This document shows positions 6,698 to 11,647 of a DNA stretch of 11,647 nucleotides, one piece after another; within the stretch, counting starts at the first letter, position 1; each line of letters begins with the position of its first letter. The DNA is taken from contig CAZSSA010000079.1 of the NCBI GenBank assembly GCA_964609375.1, positions 1-11,647 of the forward strand. The letters are read 5' to 3'. Position numbers and translations under genes: made by a program. This stretch comes from CAZDUS01 sp964609375. Lineage in GTDB: Bacteria > Verrucomicrobiota > Kiritimatiellia > CAIKKV01 > CAITUY01. The notes under the pieces are model-generated. The model had not been told where the DNA came from. It did no database searches and was given only the letters and a program-made list of their open reading frames with translations.

Positions 6698-8947
6698 ATG
6701 GCGATGAAAACAGCTTTGGTGGCATTCAGCGTGGCCGTAGGCGCCATGGTGGTTCAGGCGGTGCCCGTTCCCCTCGGGCCGACGGTTCCCTTTGGCGTGG
6801 CCCAGCCTCTCGTGGCGGCGAGCACATCGGCAGTGCCGGTGGATATCAGCGCGAAGAGCATGGAGTATAACAAGGCCCGGGATGTGATTCTGGCCTCCGG
6901 CGACGTGGTGATCCGGTCCGGTGATGAAGAACTCCGGGCGGATTCCATTGCGCTGGATACCAAAACACAGGAGGCACGAGCGAGTGGCAATGTGGTTTTC
7001 ACCAAGGGGAAGAACGTGTGGCGCGGGGGGTCCTTGAATTATAATTTCAGCACAGGCGCCTGGAAGACGGGAGCGTTTGAATCCTTTTTTGACCCCTTTT
7101 ATGTCAAGGCGGCGGCTTCCCGGCGGACCAACGAGACGGAATATGTGCTGGATCGAGCCGTGATCACAACCTGTACGAATACGGCGCCGCACTACCATTA
7201 CTCGTTGACGTGCCGGCAGGTGCGGGTGGTGCCGGGCCATAAAATGACAGCCCGGAGCGGCGTGGTGCGGTTCGGGCGCGTGCCGGTGTTTTACCTGCCG
7301 TGGGTATATCGGTCATTGAGCGACCGGTCGGTCGGGTTCAGCGCGGAAGCCGGGCAACGGAGCCGGATGGGATTGTTTTTGCTGACGAGCACGAAATATT
7401 GGATGGCGCCCTCCCTGAGGGGGATCACCCAGGTTGATTATCGCAGCAAGCGCGGGCCAGCCGTCGGGCAGGAAGTCGGATGGTTTATGGATAAAGAGGC
7501 AGGCCAAGGCAAGCTGTACGGCTACTATGCGGCGGACAGCGGGGCCAAGGATGATTACGATGGCAAGGTAGAGGAAGGGCGGTATCGGCTCCAGTTTGCC
7601 CATTCCCAGACACTAAGTCCCCAGGATTATTTTTTGACGGATATGAGTTACCAGAGTGACGAGTTCATCCTGGAGGATTTCTTTGATGGGGAATACCGGT
7701 CCGGGTTTCAGCCGCAAAACTACGCCACATTGACGCATCGTAGCGATGAGATGACCATGGGGCTTTCCGCCTACAAGCGGCTGAACGATTTTTACACGGC
7801 GGTGGAACGCCTGCCGGAAGCGTCCCTGGATGTGAGCCGCATGCAAGTGGGGGATTCGCCATTGTATTATGAAGGGCGCAACTCCGTGACGTTCCTCAAC
7901 AAGGCGTATGAGGAAGACTCTGAGAAAGACGATTATTCGGCGGGTCGATTGGATACCGGGCACAAGCTCTATTATCCAACGCGCCATTTTGGATTCTTGA
8001 ATGTGATACCGCGGACAGGGTATCGGGCAACCTATTATTCCGAGACGGTTGAGTGGAGTACGGTGACCCAGGTGGTTACCGTTGTGACCACGAACATGGT
8101 GCCGGGAGCGGGTGGAACAACGGTTCCTGTGCTGACCGGGTCCACCAGCACGAACACGGTCCAGAAGTCCACAGCGCTGGGAAGCAACACGCGATCGTTA
8201 TTTGAACTCGGGGTGGAGACCTCGTTCCGGGCTTTCAAGGTATTGAGCAACGAAGAAAATGATTTCGGCACGGGATTCCGACACGTGGTGGAGCCTTATG
8301 CAAACTATACCTATATTCCCGAGCCGAATCTGACGCCGGACAACATCTACCAGTTTGATTCAATTGACCGGCTGGGGGAGAACAACAGCGTCAAGTTTGG
8401 TGTACGTAATTTTTTCCAGACCAAACGGAATGTACGCGTTGTCAACATCATGGACCTGGATGTTTTCACCACCTACGACTTGAACGCCGAGAGCAATTCG
8501 ATTTCGATGATCGGCGCAAAAGCGGAATTCAATTTTGCCTCCTGGTTCCAGGTGTTTATGGATGGCCGTTATGACACGGTGGAGGGGGATATCGAGACCT
8601 TCAATGCCAGAGCCCGGGTCCGGGGTGAACGGTGGACGGCGGATGTGGAACAACGGTTCCATAATCAGGATAGCCATTTATTAGGGGTTGAACTTGAGTA
8701 TGCGCCCAACAAAAATTGGGCATTCGGGATTTATGACCGCTATGAGTTTGAAGAAGCCCAACTGGAGGAACAGGGGATTTTCCTGACCCGGAAGCTTGAT
8801 TGCCTTGGCATTCGGGTGGGCGGAAGCTATTTGCCGGGTTACACCCGCAGTGATGGCTCTGAACGCGAGTCCGACTACCGGGTGTCGTTACAACTATGGT
8901 TAACCGCTTTCCCGAATATCCGGGTGGGTAGTGCGCCCAGGGACTAG
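6698..8947 (+). CDS. lptD: LPS-assembly protein LptD (outer-membrane translocon, OstA/Imp)
   Basis: LptD is the outer-membrane beta-barrel that, plugged by the lipoprotein LptE, inserts lipopolysaccharide into the outer leaflet at the end of the Lpt bridge. The 749-residue product begins with a signal peptide (about 1-21, cleavage after VQA). A Pro/Val/Ala-rich linker leads to an OstA/LptA-like beta-jellyroll (about 48-150; SMEYNKARDVILASGDVVIR, then GNVVFTKGKNVW). The LptD signature PVFYLPW follows at 196-202, then a long barrel region rich in alternating aromatic strands. There are only three cysteines, at 159, 172 and 702. This echoes E. coli LptD, where N-terminal cysteines bond to a C-terminal Cys724/Cys725 pair. 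A 39-residue insert (453-491) is half Thr/Val (20 of 39) and is probably a surface or periplasmic loop. The last strand, YRVSLQLWLTAF, is followed by a short polar tail. The barrel itself diverges from proteobacterial LptD. Confidence 0.9.
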   Translation: MAMKTALVAFSVAVGAMVVQAVPVPLGPTVPFGVAQPLVAASTSAVPVDISAKSMEYNKARDVILASGDVVIRSGDEELRADSIALDTKTQEARASGNVVFTKGKNVWRGGSLNYNFSTGAWKTGAFESFFDPFYVKAAASRRTNETEYVLDRAVITTCTNTAPHYHYSLTCRQVRVVPGHKMTARSGVVRFGRVPVFYLPWVYRSLSDRSVGFSAEAGQRSRMGLFLLTSTKYWMAPSLRGITQVDYRSKRGPAVGQEVGWFMDKEAGQGKLYGYYAADSGAKDDYDGKVEEGRYRLQFAHSQTLSPQDYFLTDMSYQSDEFILEDFFDGEYRSGFQPQNYATLTHRSDEMTMGLSAYKRLNDFYTAVERLPEASLDVSRMQVGDSPLYYEGRNSVTFLNKAYEEDSEKDDYSAGRLDTGHKLYYPTRHFGFLNVIPRTGYRATYYSETVEWSTVTQVVTVVTTNMVPGAGGTTVPVLTGSTSTNTVQKSTALGSNTRSLFELGVETSFRAFKVLSNEENDFGTGFRHVVEPYANYTYIPEPNLTPDNIYQFDSIDRLGENNSVKFGVRNFFQTKRNVRVVNIMDLDVFTTYDLNAESNSISMIGAKAEFNFASWFQVFMDGRYDTVEGDIETFNARARVRGERWTADVEQRFHNQDSHLLGVELEYAPNKNWAFGIYDRYEFEEAQLEEQGIFLTRKLDCLGIRVGGSYLPGYTRSDGSERESDYRVSLQLWLTAFPNIRVGSAPRD

Positions 8948-9004
8948 TGGCGCGGTGCAAAGGGCATGGGTAATGGCTATTTGATGGCGCCCGCGGGCTT
9001 CATC

Positions 9005-9021
9005 GTCCTGCCGTGCAGGAC
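9005..9021 (+). other. Perfect stem-loop in the lptD-polB gap (7-bp stem, 3-nt loop)
   Basis: GTCCTGC (9005-9011) pairs perfectly with GCAGGAC (9015-9021) around CGT. It covers the GTG at 9013 that is the longest possible start for the downstream polymerase, which argues against that start. No T-run follows. It may be a weak terminator of lptD, an mRNA boundary element, or a 5'-leader structure of polB. Confidence 0.45.
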
Positions 9022-9054
9022 AAGCGTGTCGCGCCTTCGTGTGATGTGGACAGC

Positions 9055-9060
9055 AGGGAA
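9055..9060 (+). promoter_or_regulatory. Ribosome-binding site that decides the polB start
   Basis: AGGGAA sits 6 nt upstream of ATG 9067. The alternative GTG 9013 lies inside a perfect hairpin and has no purine-rich site at a suitable distance, so ATG 9067 is preferred. Confidence 0.55.
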
Positions 9061-9066
9061 CCAGCT

Positions 9067-11295
9067 ATGTTTCAAGAGCCTCTTCTTTCCGGCGCGAATC
9101 AGGATGCGGGACTTGTTGCCGTTGAGCACGTCGAGGGTGGGCCTCAGGGCGATTCCGTTTTCTTATTCACCCGGCGGGAAGGGATTCGTCAGTCCCGTGA
9201 TTCATTTTCCCCCTTTCTGTTTCTGGCGGATCACACCCTGCTGAAAGGGATGCCGGGCGATGGCGAGGTTGATGAGTTGTTGGGTGACCTGCCGTTCCGG
9301 TGGCGCGTGCGATTCAAGACCTGGAAGTCCTGTCTAAAGGCCAGGACATGGCTCGGCAAGACGACCGGCAAGGCGGCTGGTCATCCCGAGGCGCCCTATT
9401 TTCTGATCACCGATCCCGTCCAGCAATATTTGATGGTATCGGGGCGCACGTTGTTCAAGGGGCTTGGGTTTAATGAGATACGACGGATGCAGGTGGACAT
9501 TGAGTGTTATACCACAGACGGATTTGAATTCTGTAATGCCGAAAGAGAAGGGGATCGGATCATTGCGATTGCCCTGTCGGATGACACCGGTTGGAAGGCT
9601 GTCCTTTCGGGCGCCCGGCTGGACGAAAAGGCCTTGATCGAGCAGTTTGTTGCGAGGGTTCAGGAACGTGATCCGGACGTGCTTGAGGGGCATAACATTT
9701 TTAATTTTGATCTGCCTTACCTGCGCGAGCGGGCGAAGCGGCATGGGGTAAAGTTGGCGCTTGGTCGCGATGGGAGCGAGCCTGGCACGCGTCCGAGCCG
9801 CTTTTCGGCGGGGGAGCGGACCATTGCCTATACGCGGTTCGACGTGTTTGGCCGGCATGTGGTGGATACGCTGTTTCTGGTGCATGCCTATGACGTGACG
9901 CACCGGTCGCTGGAATCGCATGGGCTCAAGGCGGTGGCGAGTTATTTCGGCCTGTCGCGGCCGGGACGAGTCTATATTGAGGGGTCGCAGATTTCCGCGG
10001 AATTCCGGAATAATCCCGAGAAGGTGATGAGGTATGCGGGAGATGATGTGCAGGAGACGGAGGCGCTGAGCCGGCTGTTGTCGCAAAGTGCCTTTGCTCA
10101 GGCGCAGGTGATCCCGTTTTCCTATCAGAATATTTGTGTGCGGGGCAATGCCACCAAGATTGATGCCTTGCTGATGCGTGAATATTTCCGGCACGGACAC
10201 AGTATGCCGGAGCCCGACAGCGCCCGGCCGTTTGCCGGCGGATATGCGGATGTGTACATCCAGGGTGTGGTAAAGGATGTCCATCACTGTGATATCCGGT
10301 CGTTGTATCCTTCCTTGATGTTGACGCGCCGGATAGGTCCCCGGCATGACGTTCTGGGTGTTTTCCTCCGGTTGCTGGATCGGTTGCGGCAGTTCCGGCT
10401 GGAGGCGAAGACATTGTCACGGACGGCGGTGACCGAGGCCGAACGGCAACATCACGAGGCGCTCCAGACCACCTTCAAGGTGTTGATCAACTCGTTCTAT
10501 GGGTATCTGGGGTTTGACCAGGCGCGGTTTGGTGATTTTGATGCCGCCGAGCGGGTGGCGGCGGAAGGGCGGGAACTTTTACGGTTCATGATCCAGTGGT
10601 TGGAATCGCATGGGGCGCGCCCTGTTGAGATGGATACGGACGGGATTTACTTTGTGCCTCCGGAATTGCCGGGTAAGGGTGCTCTGAACGCGTTTCGCCT
10701 GGAATTCGAGAAGGCGCTTCCACCGGGTATTGAGGTGGAATTTGACGGCGACTACGCCGCCATGTTCAGTTACAAGGTCAAGAACTACGCGCTGCTGGAG
10801 AAGGATGGCGGAATTGTGATCAAGGGCGCGGCGTTGAAGTCCCGGGGGCTGGAACCTTTCCAGCGCAGGTTTTTGCGCGAGATGATCCGGTTGAAGCTGG
10901 AAGCGCGCGACGAGGAACTTCCCGCGTTGAAAGCCAAATACGAGAGTGACATTGTCAATCGGGAATGGCCGGTAGCCCTGTTTGCCAAAACGGAAACCTT
11001 GCAGGATGCCCCGGCGACATATGCCGGAAAAATCGGACAGAAAAGCCGTGCCCGCAATGCGGCTTATGAGTTGGCGCTGGCTTCCGGGCGGGAGTACCGG
11101 GCAGGCGATCAGGTCTCGTATTATGTGACGGGCACCCGTAAAACGGTGCCGGTGCATGCCAATGCCCGGTTGATATCCGCGTGGAATCCCTTTGAGCGGG
11201 ATGAGAATGTGGCCTATTATGTGGCGAAGTTGGATGTGCTCTATGACAAATTCTGCGGCGGCGCCTTGGGCGGTGAGGAGGCGGGTGGCGAGTGA
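9067..11295 (+). CDS. polB: Family B DNA polymerase with intact 3'-5' exonuclease
   Basis: This is a DNA-dependent DNA polymerase of family B (the Pol II/archaeal B type) with proofreading; in bacteria such enzymes usually serve in repair and restart rather than bulk replication. The 742-residue product has a divergent N-terminal domain (1-140). The DEDDy exonuclease follows: Exo I DIE with Asp144 and Glu146, Exo II HNIFNFD with Asn210 and Asp215, Exo III YAGDD with Tyr323 and Asp327. The palm and fingers have motif A DIRSLYPS (Asp409), motif B KVLINSFYG (Lys471, Asn475, Tyr478) and motif C DTDG (Asp523, Asp525). KNYALL and KGAALKSRG follow, with a thumb to the C-terminus. All metal-binding residues are present, so it should be active in both functions. 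Motifs A and B are only about 60 residues apart, a compact fingers region. ATG 9067 is chosen for its AGGGAA site; GTG 9013 would add 18 residues. No repair partner is visible nearby. Confidence 0.94.
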   Translation: MFQEPLLSGANQDAGLVAVEHVEGGPQGDSVFLFTRREGIRQSRDSFSPFLFLADHTLLKGMPGDGEVDELLGDLPFRWRVRFKTWKSCLKARTWLGKTTGKAAGHPEAPYFLITDPVQQYLMVSGRTLFKGLGFNEIRRMQVDIECYTTDGFEFCNAEREGDRIIAIALSDDTGWKAVLSGARLDEKALIEQFVARVQERDPDVLEGHNIFNFDLPYLRERAKRHGVKLALGRDGSEPGTRPSRFSAGERTIAYTRFDVFGRHVVDTLFLVHAYDVTHRSLESHGLKAVASYFGLSRPGRVYIEGSQISAEFRNNPEKVMRYAGDDVQETEALSRLLSQSAFAQAQVIPFSYQNICVRGNATKIDALLMREYFRHGHSMPEPDSARPFAGGYADVYIQGVVKDVHHCDIRSLYPSLMLTRRIGPRHDVLGVFLRLLDRLRQFRLEAKTLSRTAVTEAERQHHEALQTTFKVLINSFYGYLGFDQARFGDFDAAERVAAEGRELLRFMIQWLESHGARPVEMDTDGIYFVPPELPGKGALNAFRLEFEKALPPGIEVEFDGDYAAMFSYKVKNYALLEKDGGIVIKGAALKSRGLEPFQRRFLREMIRLKLEARDEELPALKAKYESDIVNREWPVALFAKTETLQDAPATYAGKIGQKSRARNAAYELALASGREYRAGDQVSYYVTGTRKTVPVHANARLISAWNPFERDENVAYYVAKLDVLYDKFCGGALGGEEAGGE

Positions 11296-11322
11296 GTGTA
11301 ATGTGGGCCGATCCTGTGCGGT

Positions 11323-11339
11323 TGGCGATGCAAACGCCA
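11323..11339 (+). other. Small stem-loop in the polB-gspG gap
   Basis: TGGCG (11323-11327) pairs with CGCCA (11335-11339) around a 7-nt loop, ATGCAAA. It can extend by one T-G wobble at 11322/11340. It lies 27 nt after the polymerase stop codon and 8 nt before a stronger hairpin. Confidence 0.3.
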
Positions 11340-11347
11340 GGGATGCG

Positions 11348-11372
11348 ACCCCGGCCTGCCTCTTGCCGGGGT
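11348..11372 (+). terminator. Strong stem-loop between polB and gspG, possible terminator or leader structure
   Basis: ACCCCGGC (11348-11355) pairs perfectly with GCCGGGGT (11365-11372) around a 9-nt loop. This is the longest perfect stem I found in any gap here. It is followed by GGATGCAGAC, without a T-run, and lies 37 nt before gspG. It could end the polymerase transcript or form part of the gspG 5' leader. Confidence 0.42.
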
Positions 11373-11409
11373 GGATGCAGACAAGCGTGACTGAAAAAAG
11401 GAGAGCTCG

Positions 11410-11647
11410 ATGAACAAAAAGAGCGGTTTTACGTTTCTTGAGATTCTGATTGCGATGTTGATCGTCAGCATCCTGTCCGGTGTGGTCGGGTTGTCCTTGT
11501 ATCAATATGTGCGGAAGGCCAAGATTGAATCAGCCCGGGCGCAGATCAAGACGTTGCAGACGGCCCTCCAGATGTACCGTGCCGCGCATGGCCAACTGCC
11601 GACTCAGGCGCAGGGGTTGGAAGCCTTGTGCGTGGTCCCTGTCGTTG
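11410..11647 (+). CDS. gspG: Type II secretion system major pseudopilin GspG, N-terminal part (runs off window)
   Basis: GspG is the major subunit of the type II secretion pseudopilus, which pushes folded proteins across the outer membrane. The visible 79 residues start MNKKSG, a short basic leader with the prepilin peptidase site after Gly6. FTFLEI follows (Phe7 becomes residue 1, Glu11 is the conserved Glu5), then the hydrophobic helix ILIAMLIVSILSGVVGL. The stretch ESARAQIKTLQTALQMYR and then LPTQAQGLEAL match the GspG pattern (usually YPTTEQGLEAL). That pattern separates GspG from GspH, GspI and GspJ and from type IV pilins. A strong AAAGGAG at 11397-11403 precedes ATG 11410 by 6 nt. The rest of the protein and any further gsp genes lie beyond the window. 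A general type II-like pseudopilin of another system remains possible. Confidence 0.87.
   Translation, partial: MNKKSGFTFLEILIAMLIVSILSGVVGLSLYQYVRKAKIESARAQIKTLQTALQMYRAAHGQLPTQAQGLEALCVVPVV

Noticed and set aside
6634..6870. A 78-codon + strand frame before and overlapping lptD
   Set aside because: It overlaps the lptD signal peptide and jellyroll start in another frame and is Gly/Arg-rich; lptD has the better ribosome-binding site and conserved domains.
8966..9244. A 92-codon + strand frame between lptD and polB
   Set aside because: It overlaps the polymerase N-terminus in another frame and resembles no family; nothing supports its translation.
9334..10347. A 337-codon minus-strand open frame inside the polymerase gene
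   Set aside because: It is opposite the exonuclease region of polB, which has intact motifs; its composition is that of a shadow frame.
11321..11372. Possible c-di-GMP-I (GEMM) riboswitch before gspG, prompted by GATGCAAACGCC resembling the conserved ACGCAAAGCC element
   Set aside because: I cannot find the GNRA tetraloop helix or its receptor in the expected arrangement, so the similarity is treated as chance.

Overview
The window is a stretch of a Gram-negative (diderm) bacterial chromosome in which every gene I can support lies on the + strand. It holds the end of mreB, then mreC, mreD, mrdA (PBP2), rodA, an RNase E/G family gene (rng), lptD, a complete family B DNA polymerase, and the start of a type II secretion pseudopilin (gspG). 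LptD and GspG require an outer membrane, and the mre/mrd set implies a cell that elongates by Rod-type wall synthesis. A proofreading family B polymerase encoded beside envelope genes, in G+C-rich DNA with G-rich coding strands, suggests the PVC superphylum (Verrucomicrobia, Kiritimatiellota or Lentisphaerae). That placement is inference from protein style and gene order, not proof.

Layout. Positions 1-4925 are the Rod elongasome cluster. The mreB tail is followed by a 128-nt gap rich in small stem-loops. Then come mreC, mreD, mrdA and rodA, tightly packed: a 43-nt gap, a 1-nt gap and a 4-nt ATGA overlap, so they are probably one transcript and partly translationally coupled. MreB filaments, MreC and MreD organise the wall enzymes; RodA polymerises glycan strands from lipid II and PBP2 crosslinks them. 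Positions 4996-6588 encode an RNase E/G catalytic core without the RNase E scaffold tail. Finding rng downstream of mre genes recalls E. coli, where mreBCD is followed by maf (yhdE) and rng (cafA). Positions 6698-8947 encode LptD, the outer-membrane LPS translocon. Positions 9067-11295 encode the polymerase; I prefer the ATG at 9067 over the upstream GTG at 9013. Positions 11410 to the end are the N-terminal 79 residues of GspG, probably the first visible gene of a type II secretion locus.

All gaps are shorter than 130 nt. Five of the longer ones (mreB/mreC, rodA/rng, rng/lptD, lptD/polB, polB/gspG) each contain at least one compact G+C-rich stem-loop with no following T-run. This is the main non-coding pattern in the window. 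I see no tRNA, rRNA, CRISPR array, insertion sequence or prophage gene. The genes belong to known families, and I found no convincing undescribed system. The points most worth checking are the recurrent gap hairpins, the polymerase's place in the locus, and the cysteine layout and Thr/Val-rich insert of LptD.
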